From assembly GCA_033182465.1 (NCBI GenBank), contig CP137323.1, positions 2,480,001 to 2,544,000 on the forward strand: 64,000 nucleotides of DNA. Direction: 5' to 3'. A model generated the notes under the pieces. That model saw only the letters and a program-made list of their open reading frames with translations, was not told the DNA's origin and did not search any database. The DNA is from Sanghuangporus weigelae (taxonomy: Eukaryota; Basidiomycota; Agaricomycetes; Hymenochaetales; Hymenochaetaceae). Of this stretch, positions 23,220 to 35,349 are shown piece by piece. Made by a program: the position numbers and the translations under genes. Positions within the stretch are counted from its first letter, which is position 1. Every line of letters begins with the position of its first letter.

Positions 23220-25116
23220 CTATTTCTTCACATTCTTCCTCTCTAAGTTTCTCTCGCTTCGCTCTCTCTTCTTTCCCTTCCTCCCAGTATTCACCACACT
23301 CTTCACCTTTTTGTCCTTCCTTTCTCGCAGACGCTTACTGGAATGCTCCGTCTGTTCCAACGCCATGCGAGCTTTTTTCTTTGCCAATCGTCGAGCAACG
23401 CGCGTAGAGTCTGTAGCTTTGGCTTGCCTTCGCGCTTCTTTAGGAAGACCAGCAAGCCTTTCGCCGAGAGCAGGATCGCCCCTCGGTAATGACCTTGAGA
23501 CAGCCGGAGAATGAGTCTTAGGTGAGGCGTGAAGAATTGTCTTTTCTGCGGGTGCTTGTTGTTTCGACCCTGTAGATGGTAGTGCTTTGCATCGCTGAAC
23601 TCGTAAAGTCCGTTTCGCGAATTTCAGCCTCTCAGCTTCGAGTGCCAATACTTCATCTACGCAGTCTCGGTCCTACATTAATCAGTCAGTCAGTAGGATG
23701 CAGACAGCTTTGTTTCGTTGAAATACGCACCATGAACTGAACATATGCAAAACCCTTGCCGAGTTGCGTCTCTCGATCGCGAACGATACGTACACGGGTA
23801 ACCCAAGAAGATCTTTGACGCGCGTCACTGGCCTCGCCATCATCCTCACCCTCATTATTTCCATCTACGTCAGCGTTCGGATCTCCACGTTCTTCGGACA
23901 TGATCTTCTCAAAGAATGCGCGCACATCGTCTTCTCTGCTTGCGAAGTCCAGGTTTCCAACGAAAATGCTCAGCCGAGGATCCGTGAATGTGCCAATCGC
24001 AGTAGTCAAGACCTGACGGGCTTTTGCTGGTCTGCCAGCCGAGTCGACACGTAACACATGATCGGTGAAAGTTGTCCCATTGACTTTGAGAACAGCTTCT
24101 CGGGCTGCTTCAAATGGATCCATAACATCCTTCGTGAGTGATTCTTGTGTTTCGGGGCCAGGTGAAGGATACGCGAAGACAACGTATGCATTCGTAGTCG
24201 CGGAGTTGTGCTCATGGATTTCTCCCTTGATTGCTGCCAGGCGACGCTTTTCAGCAGGAGACAAATACGTCTTTTCGCCTTTCTTCACTTCTTCAATGTC
24301 TTCTTTATCGAGTTTCGAGGACCGATCCTGATCTTGTCGAGTCCGCCAATCAGCAGTCCGGTTTTTCTCTCTTTTCTGCCTCGAAGACTTGCTTATTCCA
24401 TCGCCTTCTTCTATTGCCGATGTAGGTTCCCGGAAAGCGACGGAGCGAAAGCGAATGGACTCGATTTTCGCAGAAGGTACGAAGGAGAGGATGTGTCGTT
24501 TCAGTTGTTTATTGAGAGGCTAGAAAAATGGATTAAGGTTATAAGGGAGCACGAGTCCACAAAGATTTACGAACCTTGCTTTTGACTACAGCGACTGGTA
24601 AGTTACCAATGAATATCGTTCTTGCATCGCGTTCCTCTTTGGTCTCGCCTTCGGGAGCATATTTGACTTTCTTGATACCCTTCTTTTTGGACTTCTTCAT
24701 AGATTCATGTTCTGGAATGGCATCAACAGACTCTTCACTATCCGAGGATATCTGATCTTGCTCGTCTGTATCTTCGTCGCTTTCCTCTTCACCTGACTCA
24801 ATCTTCTTTTCTTTCGCTTTTCCTTTCGCTTTCACTTTCCCTCGACTGGCATCTTTCGTGTTTCTTCTATCGTTTTCGGAGACCCGACGTTTCCTTGATT
24901 TCTCAACCTCGGTGGGCTTCTCATTTCTCCTCTTCTGGAGCGTCGAGGTGGGTTGGATGGGCTCGGAAGCAACAGTAGATGGACCAGCCTGTATTTAGTC
25001 AAGTCAATTCGACCCAGACTTAAGATGCCTCGAGACGTAATGCTCACGCTTGACTTAAAGATATCGTCTAAGCCCTTGTCGACATTTTTACTCGAAAGAA
25101 CTTCTGCCAGACTCAT
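23220..25116 (-). CDS. NOP12: NOP12-like nucleolar RNA-binding protein, two RRMs
   Basis: The start chosen is the ATG of MSLAEVLSSKNV at 25116; several exons follow with GT-AG introns. Order: a short conserved N-terminus, a long Lys/Glu/Ser-rich linker, RRM1 beginning RTIFIGNLPV, a further KKGEKTYLSPAEKRRLAAIK segment, RRM2 with RNP2 LSIFVGNLDF and RNP1 GKGFAYVQF, and a very basic C-terminal tail rich in RRLAKKKAR and RKGKKRER. This is the layout of Nop12, a pre-60S factor needed for correct 5.8S/25S rRNA processing in yeast. Length, about 560 residues, is a little above yeast Nop12. It is divergent from UTP20 with only 208 bp between the start codons. Confidence 0.85.
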
Positions 25117-25324
25117 CACTGAGATATCGAGGCAAAGGCGAGCGAGAAACTTCAACGCAAATTCCACGTTGATCCAGACGAGGAATTATCAGCCACGTGA
25201 CGCGAAAGTTCCTCCAAAATTTTGCGCGTTTGTTTCCTCCTTCTTGCTTCCTCCTCTAACCTTCAACTACGCATATTGAGGAGAAAAAAGCGGGTCCATT
25301 ATATGGGAACCTACCTCCTGAAGG
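25117..25324. promoter_or_regulatory. Shared divergent promoter of NOP12 and UTP20
   Basis: Only 208 bp separate two ribosome-biogenesis genes. It includes a CACGTG E-box at 25194-25199 (within GCCACGTGACG) and AAAATTTT at 25216-25223, which fits the core of the yeast RRPE element. A GCGATGAG string, like the yeast PAC element, occurs just inside UTP20 exon 1 at 25337-25344. Motif roles are known from yeast and only inferred here. Confidence 0.5.
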
Positions 25325-28300
25325 ATGGTCGATATTCGCGATGAGGATGGACATAGGACTAAGCGGTTTAAGGTACGTCAAGTCAGAAAAAAACTCGTAG
25401 CGCATCGTGCATCTCACTTTTTGGTGTTCAACGTCCAGTACCAATCGTACAACGAACAATTAAAGGAGGTCCATGCGCCTTCTCCTCTCGCTCGATCTAA
25501 AGTTGACGAAGCGTTGGTGGTAAGTGGACCGGAGTGACTCTGTGACTGTCGTATCTAATGCATTGTTCAGGATGAAGAATGCCTATTCCATGTATCATTG
25601 TCTCATTGGATGCAATTGAACCTATCCCCATCGTTCATCTCCTTCTCACAAAAAGTGTCACCACTGTCGAAATCATTAACACTTCTGGTACACTCTTGGA
25701 GGGAAGTGACCGAATTATGGTTGTCTTGCGTTCGGGGAGCGGAGGATGAGGCAATGAAGGCTTTATTGGAGTGAGTGGAGATCTCCATTTCTTTATCGCT
25801 TTCAACTAACAAGGGAATAAGTCTACTTCAGAAACTCGTTGAGGACATCCGAACGACCTTATATCCTGCATACGAGTCGATAATAAACTGTTTACTCGAC
25901 CTTTTGATGCGGCGCAGAAGTCCCGAAGTTCTTACTGTACTTCTCGGCTCGTTGACATCGGTCTTCAAGCATGTGATGATCCCCTCGGTGTCAGAAAGCA
26001 ATACAGATGTATTATCTACTACATGGACGTATCTGAGCACGACGCTCGTGAAGTGCAATTCCGAAGTTCAACGTGCCGTTGCTGAGGTTTGGTCATCTGT
26101 TCTTCGCAGACTAAGAAAGGCCGATCGGCAACAATGCGTTGGACTTATGATGAGTTCAGCTCGAAGGTTGAATGACTTTGTGGCATGGTCCTTTGTCTTT
26201 TCAGCAAAGGTATGAAAACCTTTTACTTGTCGATCGATCCGAGCTAAATGTGTGATCAGAGCGTAGCCCAGACGATCCACACGTCTGGCCCATTGCTGAT
26301 TTCTTCATGTCTTAATTATCACCTGGCTGCTCCGGACGATGAACTGGAGGCGTCATCGAAGCTTCTGCGACGAATCCTTACGGCATTAATTCATCATTGC
26401 TCAAAAGCAGAACAATTTTCGACAGTTGCGAAACCATTGATACAGAAGTTTGTCGAGACGACCGATGCCGAATCCTCTAAGCGGATGCTTGAACTACTCA
26501 CCGTGACATGCACGGTCCGTCAAGGATCGCGTTTGGCCCGTATGTTCATTGGAATCGTCTCTCTGATTGTGTGCTCATCATCTTCAACAGCGAAGCAAGT
26601 GTCTACAATCATAGATGCGACCATAAAGTTACCATTCAACGCGAACCTCCGCAATTCCATGTTAACATTGACTACTGCTGCGCTCAGCGCTTCTTCCGCA
26701 GACCTGTCTATATGGATGGGTGCTGGCCGTCGCGCAATAGAGCATGCATGGTCCGTAGATGCGCAACTCGCTGTATCACTGACAGGTTCTCTTCTTGAAG
26801 TCGGATGGAAGGGCTTCTCGCAGTTTGCAATGTCGCCTTTCTTGAAGAAGTGTCTTGATTTGCTTGCGTCAGAGGATGCAAGCCCGGTACTGCAACTACA
26901 GATTCTGCGTGTGTTGACAAAGTTAGCGAAAAGCGGAATGCTGAAGAATGTGGATGAGTTGTGGCGTTCTCGATTAGCAGATTGGATACGTGTGTGGATA
27001 GGACGGTTTACGGTATCAGAAGATTCGGTGAGTTCATTATCTTGCTTCCTTCTCTTGCTTACTGACGCAATTTGAAAGGTGATCATGCTTGCTGAAATGA
27101 CAGCATTGATGCCAATGCTATCATCTTACAATCTCCTTCCGCCTCTTATCTCCCTTGTGCAGCGAATTCTTGACAATGAGGCAGACGCAAAAACGGAATA
27201 CTCGGCTTCGTGGGCGAATGAGACTCACGTTTTCGGGCAACTCATACGTATCTTGTCCACCAACAAACATAAGTCTCTGCTTTCGGAGTCTCGCACCATG
27301 AAGATCATCTGTACTGGAATCCGACGATGGTCATGGTCCGCACATGTTTTAGAGGGTATCGCTGAGCTGGCGAAGTCGCGGTACGCTTATTTTCTCACGA
27401 TACTGCTCGTACAGTATCCTTATCTGATCTTGTGGTTTTAGTCTTCATTCACTCTCTGAAATCATTCAAGATCGTGATGAGGTTGTTTTACAGCTAACGA
27501 GAAACCTGAAGTCGCATTCCCATATCATTCGGCGTTCGTCCCTCGAACTTTTGAGCCTCCCCGGCGTTGCTCCCGAATCAACCATGGATGCTGTAAAGCG
27601 ATGTCTAGCCGCTGAACTCGTCCCTTTGAGTGTGCAAGGAGTCAAGGAACGTGTTCTGCTTACCGGGAAGGTTGAACAAAGTGCAGTGAACGATGAACAA
27701 GCATCGCGGATCTGCGGAACTTGGCTTCTGGGACAATTGAAAGTCAGCCTCAGACCAATTTGGGCACCAGCCGGTCAAGCCCTCGCCAATCTCGCGCAAC
27801 GGTCTCCGGACATCGTGTGGAGTATTGTGTATCCAGAACTGAAGGACGTTGATGCGCCTGCCATAGCTGGAACGGTGCCTGTGTGGGCTTCAGATACATC
27901 ACAGGCAGAAGATGAGATAAATGAGGAAGAAAGGAGTTGGCGTGACCCGAGTGCGCATAAGTTCCGCGTTGCGCTTGCGAAATGGATCTCTGTCTCTGCG
28001 TGCCGTATAGCGCTAATCGAGGTACGTTATTCCAGTATTCGCATTCCACGTCTTTCCACTGATATCTGCGTTATGGCAACAAAAGCCCCGCGAGCGATAC
28101 GACGCACGATCCTACGAAACCCAGCTGCTCGTCTCCATAGGCCAGTTCCCATCAGTAGCAGAGAAACACAGTCGCGAGCTAGTACCTCTGTTCCTGTCTT
28201 TCATTTCGTCTACGTCTTCTGAGAAGGCGTCGCGTTCCAAACTGGTCAATTGGCTCAAGCTCTTCGCAAAGTTCTCGAACCCGAAAGCCTTCTATCGGTC

Positions 28301-31300
28301 AGATGAGGTGCACGCATTGTTCATTTCATTGCTCTCGCATCCGGACAGGAGTTTGCAGTCCTCTGCGCTTTCGTGTCTTCAGACGTACAAGACGCCTGTA
28401 TTAGTATCCAAGTCTGACATACTCACGAACTTGTTGGACGATACAAAATGGCGTGATGAGATTACCATGCTAGACCTTAAAGAGCTCTCGGCTGATGAAC
28501 GCGATGAGCTAGTTCCCGTCCTTGTGCGTCTGTTCTACGGAATGATGCGTGAACGAGGAGGTAGCGGGAAGGGCACGGATAGACGCGCTGCTCTACTTGG
28601 AGCACTTGCTGCCTGTACGGAGGATGAACTAGTGCTTCTCGTCGAACTCATGGTGGAGCCTTTCCGAGAAGGGGTCGACTTAAACGTCTTTGGAGATGGG
28701 GATCGGACATGGACGCTCGGCAATGTTGACACCCTGACCTTCCCGGAGAAGCAGCAGATCGGTTTCTTGATGCTGCTCGCAGACGTCTTGCGAATTCTTG
28801 GGACACGTGTTGAAAAATCGTGGCCGCAGTTCGTTGCCGTATCTATTGCTCTCACTGCACATGCTCAACGAACGCTCAACAACTCTGCTGAGGATGTTGT
28901 TGAGGAGTCGGATAATGGAAACGAGGATGCCAAAGAAGGAGATGAAGAAGGCGAAAAGCTTGTAACTCATTCAGTAACTAGACTTCGACAGTTGCGACTC
29001 ATCAGGCAACTGGGACTGAAACGACTTGCGGAGTTCTTCCGCCTACGTTCGCAGTTCGACTTTTCACCCTACATGGCAGAGCTCTATCGATCCGTCATTT
29101 CACCCCGAATCCCGCTTCTTGATCGCGAGAACACCCAAGCACCATCTTCGCTACTTGAGCTACTCCACGTATGGTCCATGCAACCCGACACGGCTGTATA
29201 CTTTGTTCAGTACGATCAACGGACGTTGACAAAGGTATTTGATTGTTTGGTTGCGACAAATGTCAAGCCTGCGGTACAAATGAGGATATTTGACATGCTT
29301 GAAACTTTGCTCGCTTTCGCTTCTGAGGATGCTACATTTTCCGATCGGGTAGTGAAACCTTATATGTCAAGATTACTGGAGAATGTTGCTACGGCTGTCG
29401 AGCGCTCAACGGTCGGTGGTTCAGTCTCAGCTATAGGAGGCATCGCTCAGCAGGAAATCGCGATTCTGTCCAAGCTCTCACCATACATCGTAGACGGTAA
29501 CCAGGCAGCAACCTTGTTGTCGATATTCCTGCCCCAGCTTCGAAGAGCAGGGAAAGGTATACCAGAAAAATCGAAAGTGGACATGTTAAACACCATCTGC
29601 TATCTTGTTCCGCAAATATCTGATTTCACGGAAAATCGCATGCCGCTTTTCTCGAAAACATACGAAACTTTGGCGTACCTTTTCCAGTCGCTGCGAGGAA
29701 GGCAGGCGAGAATCACCCTCATAGGCGCCTTTACTGTCCTGACGGTTGTCGATCCCAGTCTCACAGCTACAGCCGGCCTGCTCGCTTCTCTTAACTCGTA
29801 CTCGACGACCCGAATAGACGATCCAGATTTCGATCGACGCTTGACTGCATTTGCCACCTTAAATGAGGAGCAGTGGAAGTCGTTGTCGGCGATGGAATGG
29901 TCGCCTTTTTTGCAAAACATGCTATACTTTATCCAGGATGAGGATGAGCTTACCATTCGGACTAATGCATCTTTGTCCATGAAGCGTTTCCTCGAAGCAT
30001 TATCGACCGGTCGGCAAGACGATTTGCAGCTATGCTTCGTCCGTATTCTGTTTCCGGGGCTGAAGCGAGGTTTGCGCTCAAAGTCAGATCTTGTACGAGG
30101 AGAAGTCATGGGCGTTCTCTCGTTTGCGGTTGAGAAGTGCTCAAATGTCAATGCACTTCAAGAGATGCGCGTGCTTCTAGCTAGCGGAGACGAGGAAGCG
30201 AATTTCTTCAACAACATCTTCCACATCCAAGTTCATCGACGCACGCGAGCTTTACGCCGTCTTGCTGAATTCTGTGGTCAACCTGGCTTTCGCAGCAGCA
30301 CTCTTCAAGAGATTTTTGTTCCAGTGGTGAATAGTTTCATTTATGGCCCGGGCACGACGGATCACCATCTGGTCAACGAAGCGATTACGACACTTGGGCG
30401 AATTGCGATGCATTTAGCCTGGCCGGCTTATTTCGCCTTGGTGCAGCAGTACATCAGACTCATGTCAGAGAAAAGTTCCTCTGAGCGTACATACACACGT
30501 GCGTTGGTCTCTGTCCTGGATAATTTTCATTTCGCTATGGAAGACACATTTGCCGAAGAAGCTGAAGAGATCGGTGAAGGTGACGACGTCGGACCGATCG
30601 AGACAAAGGCACCATCCGTTACGATGAAAATTCATGATGCGGTTATTAATCGGCTCCTGCCCACTTTGCTTAAGCATCTGGAGCAACGTGATGAGCTCGA
30701 GGATACAAACCGAATTCCCTTAGCAATTGGAATAACAAAAGTCTCTCTCCATCTACCAGAGGCACCGCGCGATATACAAGTGCCTCGGCTGCTGACCGTT
30801 TTGTCACAAGTCTTCCGAAGCAAATCTCAAGAAACGCGCGACGTTACTCGTGAAACGCTATGTAGAATCGCGGTTATGCTCGGACCGTCTTACTTGCCGT
30901 TAATCATTCGTCAACTTCGCGAGGCTCTTGTTCGTGGCCCTCATCTTCATGTTCTGGCATATGTTACGCATGCGATCCTGGTCTATGTTACTCGGCCAGA
31001 GAACGTCGCCGTGTTTGATACTCTAGATGGATGCGTCCCGGATGTTGTGCACGTGTCGTCTGAGGTGGTTTTTGGAGAGTCGAAGAAGGACGTTGAGTCC
31101 GAAGGGTTCAAGACCAAGATGAGAGAAGTGAAGGGTTCATCAAGAAAAGGCATGGACTTGTTTGCCATCCTTGCAAAGCATATCACTCCATCGGCTACTA
31201 GCAGCCTCCTTCTGCCGATCAAAGGTATTATGCAGGAGACCGAATCTATGAAGATGATGCAGGTAGTTGAGGAAGTGTTGCGGCGGATGGCAGTCGGCCT

Positions 31301-33686
31301 TAATGCTAATAAACACTTCGGAGCGCCTGAGTTACTCGTGTTTTGCCATATGTTGATCAGCCAAAATGCCCGGTTCTTCCAAGAGAGCACAAAGGTCCAG
31401 AAACGAAAGGCAAAGAAAATCAACGATGCGAATGTCCAGTTGAAGCGGAAGATTGAACCGGAGAATGACCACTATGCTCATAATTCATGGAGGTAGGCGC
31501 CACACCAATTTAAATTGATTTAAACGCTAAGGGTCTCTTGCATCTGTTTGACTTAGATTTGTCGTATTTGGCCTCGACCTTTTTAACACTGCTTATCGAC
31601 GTGGTCATTTTGACCTCAAGGACGCTAGCATTTTGTCTCGCCTGGAACCCATGGTGAACGTCATCGGCAACACGCTGTATTCATCAAATGGCAGCGTGGT
31701 TTCTTCTGGGCTCAAGGCAGCTGCACAGATTGTCAAGGCTCCCCTTGAAAATGTTAAGAAGAATCTTCCTATCTTCGTTCGCCAGACTCTTCAAATCGTA
31801 CGGGAAACGGGGAGTACGGAAGCAGATGTCGTTCAAGCCGCGTTCAAAACCCTTGCTGTCATCATTCGCGACGTCTCTTCATCGCAGCTCAAGGAGAAGG
31901 ATCTGACTTTCCTATTGGAGCTGCTGACACCAGACCTTGAAGAAGTCACTCGACAAGCAAATGCATTCGCTCTACTGCGTGCCATCGTCTACCGGAAGTT
32001 CATCGTACCTGAGATATATGATCTTATGGACAGAGTCGGGGAGATAATGGTGACAAGCCAGTCTCCACAGGTTCAAGAACTCTGTCGTAGTGTCCTATTG
32101 CAGTTCATGCTGGAATACCCACAGGGCAAGAATCGTCTCAAGCAGCAGTTCGCATTCCTCATTAAGAACCTATCCTACGTGTTTGAGAGTGGTCGGAAGT
32201 CCGTGTTGGAGTTTCTCAGCGCGATCATCATGAAGTTTAGCGACGACATCATTGCGGAGTATGCAGACATGTTGTTCGTCTCACTGGTTCTCGTCATCGC
32301 GAATGATGATTCAACGAAGTGTCGCGAAATGGCCTCACAGCTCGTGAAGCTGCTTCTCGAGCGACTCGGGCATGAACAACAGCGGGCCATTGTTTCGCAT
32401 GTTCATTCTTGGGCTGTGCAACAGGACAGTCCGGCATTGGCTCGCGTATCCTCGCAAGTATACGGATTAATTCTTGACACGTTGAAACTGGACGCAAGGT
32501 CTTATTTGACTATTCTTTTGGATGACGTCAATGACAAAGTTCGAACTTCGGCGATATCACTCGAGACGCTCGACGAAGGTGTCAATGAAGAGACTGGACT
32601 ATCGGACTCTGCGTGGCAGATTCCATACCAAGCGCTCTTGACCCTTTCCAAGGTTTTCCTCCATTTCCCTTATCTTCTTTCAGAGCACGATAAAGTTGCC
32701 TGGCCGTCTGTCTCATCACTACTTTTACACCCGCATGCGTGGGTCCGCACAGCATCGAGCCGTCTTTTCGGCACCCTCTTCTCAGTGGCGCCCGTGCGAT
32801 CCCCAGATGAGCATCTCGCGAATGACTTTCCTTTGTCTCCCTACGGAATGCGAGGATTAGCGAATGCATTTTCTCTTCAGCTCAAGAGTGAAAACCTAGA
32901 TGAAGGTCTCGCCTTGCAGATTGTGAAGAATTTGTTTTATGTCGGGAAGTGTTTCTATGCGCTTCCACTGCCGGAGGCAGACGGTGGAAAAAAGGGCATG
33001 GATGTAGAAGACGATTCCGATGGTTCAGATTCCGAGAGTGAGAAAGACCACGATACGAACGAGATCACCGCCGATAAAAGCCATCCATTACCATGGCTCT
33101 TCTCGCGCCTTTCTTATCAAGCCCATTCAGCCTATATCTTCCGTATAAATAATCCGATTCAGGTAGTGGCTCCTTCGGCATATTCTAGCTCATGCTTCTG
33201 ACTGTTTGATTAACTAGAAGAATTGGTGGCATCAGCCGCGTGCGGTCTTTCAGTGGTTCGCAGCGATGGCGTCGCATATGGACAGCGCTCAACTTGCGCG
33301 TTTCCTTCCACATATCTTAGGGCCTTTGTACCGATTCGCCGAAGACGACGGCATTCGAGATCCTGCCATTAGTACGCTCAATAGTCTCATCGCCCATTTG
33401 CCGTGCAAATGTTAACAGATTGATTCTCTAACTTTTGTCCCAATCAGCTGACCTCAAAAACCTCACTTCTGAGCTTCAAGACCTTCTTCAGACAAAGGTC
33501 GGCGTAACCACCTTTGCGCAGCATTATTCTCGCATCCGCCAAAGGGTGACTTATGTGCGTCAGGAGAGGAAGGTCACTCGAGTGTTAAGGAAGACCGTCG
33601 ATCCGAAAAGCGCAGCGGAAAGGAAGTTAAAAAGGAATGTTGGGAAACGAAAAAGGGAGAGAGAGAAAATCGGGGATCTCAAGTAG
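25325..33686 (+). CDS. UTP20: UTP20, SSU processome HEAT-repeat scaffold
   Basis: About ten exons encode roughly 2,600 residues, near the usual size of Utp20 (about 2,500 in yeast). The short first exon ends RTKRFK and splices to YQSYNEQLKEVHAPS, the typical family N-terminus. Helical repeats run throughout. The largest exon (28308-31496) carries the DRIM-type core with DDTKWRDEITMLDLKELS and QEIFVPVVNSFIYGP. The C-terminus is the expected basic tail (VTRVLRKTVDPKSAAERKLK to KREREKIGDLK). Utp20 is a late-joining scaffold of the small-subunit processome, needed for 18S rRNA maturation in the nucleolus. A 37 bp intron at 33411-33447 is needed to keep the last two exons in frame. The gene is divergent from NOP12. 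Confidence 0.93.
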
Positions 33687-34587
33687 GTACTTCTTGATAT
33701 GGTGCTGTTTCTCTTCATTGATGGCGTTTGCCGTTGAAAGGGAAAGAAAGATACGGATGAAGGTTTCGAAGCGTAGGAAGATAAGGAAGGATAACGATAG
33801 TTAGAACCTATTCTGAGATGCCGTGTTAGGTCTGTCCTTGCTAATAAACTCGAGCGTTCCGTCGGTGCCGCAGATAGTAGGTGCGAGAAAGAGTAACTGC
33901 TTGCGTGGCGACAGATCGCTTTATCATGACCTCATACGGGATGGCCACCACTGTTCCCTGTGTCCATGCTCAAGGACAGAGAACGACGCTTTTCCGTCGA
34001 AATCCACGCTGACTTGAAGACGAAGCGTCGCCATTTCGAGGTCTGTCTCATTGAATGGAATTAGGTTTGTGTTCTTGAAAGGACAGTTACTGTAACGGTC
34101 ATATACGATATGTCACAAACCGGATACCATCATAGGACATAAGGCTCATATTGATTTGATTACAGTACTGTGCATGGTCATTATCCTTGTCGTTGCTTTA
34201 CTATGGACATAGAGGCTCCGGCGGTATCACATCCGTGTCTTTATCTTCATATCTATTGTTTCGTGACAGTTTATTATCATTTCTCTTTCATGAAGATTAT
34301 AACTTTACGTTCTTGTTTGCGAATGGGTGCAGTCAAATGGGACCAATCATCCCTCAAATTCAGCAAACACATTGACTTCTCTGACGGTTCATTACAATGA
34401 GAAGGTCATACCGACTCATCAAGACTCCGATGACCACACTACACTGACGAGGAGCGCTAGGCTTGCTCACATCATTTACCTTTCGCATAGAACAACTGCC
34501 AACCCAGCAGCAAGCAGTCATTTCCTATCTCGACCGCATTTCCTTAGATATAGAACAACATATAGCTTTATTTGAATTGGTGTATTG
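33687..34587. other. Gene-free stretch after UTP20
   Basis: This is 0.9 kb of sequence between the end of UTP20 and the relic frame at 34588. Short open frames exist but none resembles a known protein or shows exon-like structure. I see no repeats worth naming. Confidence 0.4.
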
Positions 34588-35040
34588 TTAATAAAGGCGA
34601 CATTTGAATGTATCTGAGCGACTACGTCCCCATTGTGAAAGCATTGTCTCATTCTGGCCGTCTGACACAGGAACACGGGCGGCAAACTTATTCATGTAGG
34701 TCGCGCGTTTCTTGGTCAGAAAATGTGATCCTTTGTCTCTCCCTCTTCGTAAGTACTTGAGGCGGTACCAAAGCATATACGTTTCTTTTAAGACCTCCGA
34801 GCTCGCACGGTCGATCTCGTCCTCTGGCCCGTGTTCGAAGAGCAACTCCCTCGAATCGTCGAAGTAGTCGCGGAACCGATTTGATACAGCAACTGGTGCC
34901 GGTCTGTTTTGACTCGACAAGTGTTGTTGCCGCTGCTGCTGCGTCATCAGGTACACATGCGAGCTGGCGTTCTTCTGCTGCGAGTGCGTCACGAATTCGA
35001 GCGTCAGTGCATTTCCGGATGTCGTGATGCTGTAGGTGCC
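34588..35040 (-). pseudogene. GH7 cellulase exon relic fused to unrelated frame
   Basis: The minus-strand frame opens after an AACAG acceptor-like site near 35040. It reads GTYSITTSGNALTLEFVTHS and, a few residues later, SSHVYLM. This is the second-exon sequence of glycoside hydrolase family 7 (cellobiohydrolase/endoglucanase), where GTYGITTSGNALTLKFVT is a hallmark near the N-terminus of the catalytic domain. Straight after VYLM the frame departs from GH7 into about 115 residues (QQQRQQH, then DYFDDSRELLFEHGPEDEID) that I do not recognise, ending at 34588. The rest of the cellulase, including its catalytic Glu residues, is absent nearby. It is best read as a relic exon; whether the chimeric frame is expressed is unknown. 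Confidence 0.7.
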
Positions 35041-35349
35041 TGTTTATTCCGCACCGTCACCGGGAGCACGTCAAGCTGACGAGTCGACAGACAGAAGGAA
35101 AATGCGACCTACACTATTTTTTTTTTGGTCTGAGGAGGGAGAAAAATAAAGTCATACGACTCCAGATATCTCATCGTCAACCCTGACCTGAGATCCTCGC
35201 CCTACAGACCCAGTTTCTTCACCCTTGACCAATGGCACTAGTCCTGTCCCTGACAGAACTCCTGGTAGTACTGGGTTCCCAGTGCTCTCAAGCGCAAAAC
35301 AGTCCGTTCGGTTTCGAAGAGTTGCATTCCATCCACAACATCTTCCAGG
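35041..35349. other. Short gene-free stretch
   Basis: This holds the region 5' of the GH7 relic and 3' of the kinase-like gene. A T10 run lies near 35118. No GH7 first exon is visible here. Confidence 0.4.

Noticed and set aside
28535-28970. Minus-strand frames of about 100 residues inside UTP20
   Set aside because: They are antisense shadows of a strongly supported coding exon.
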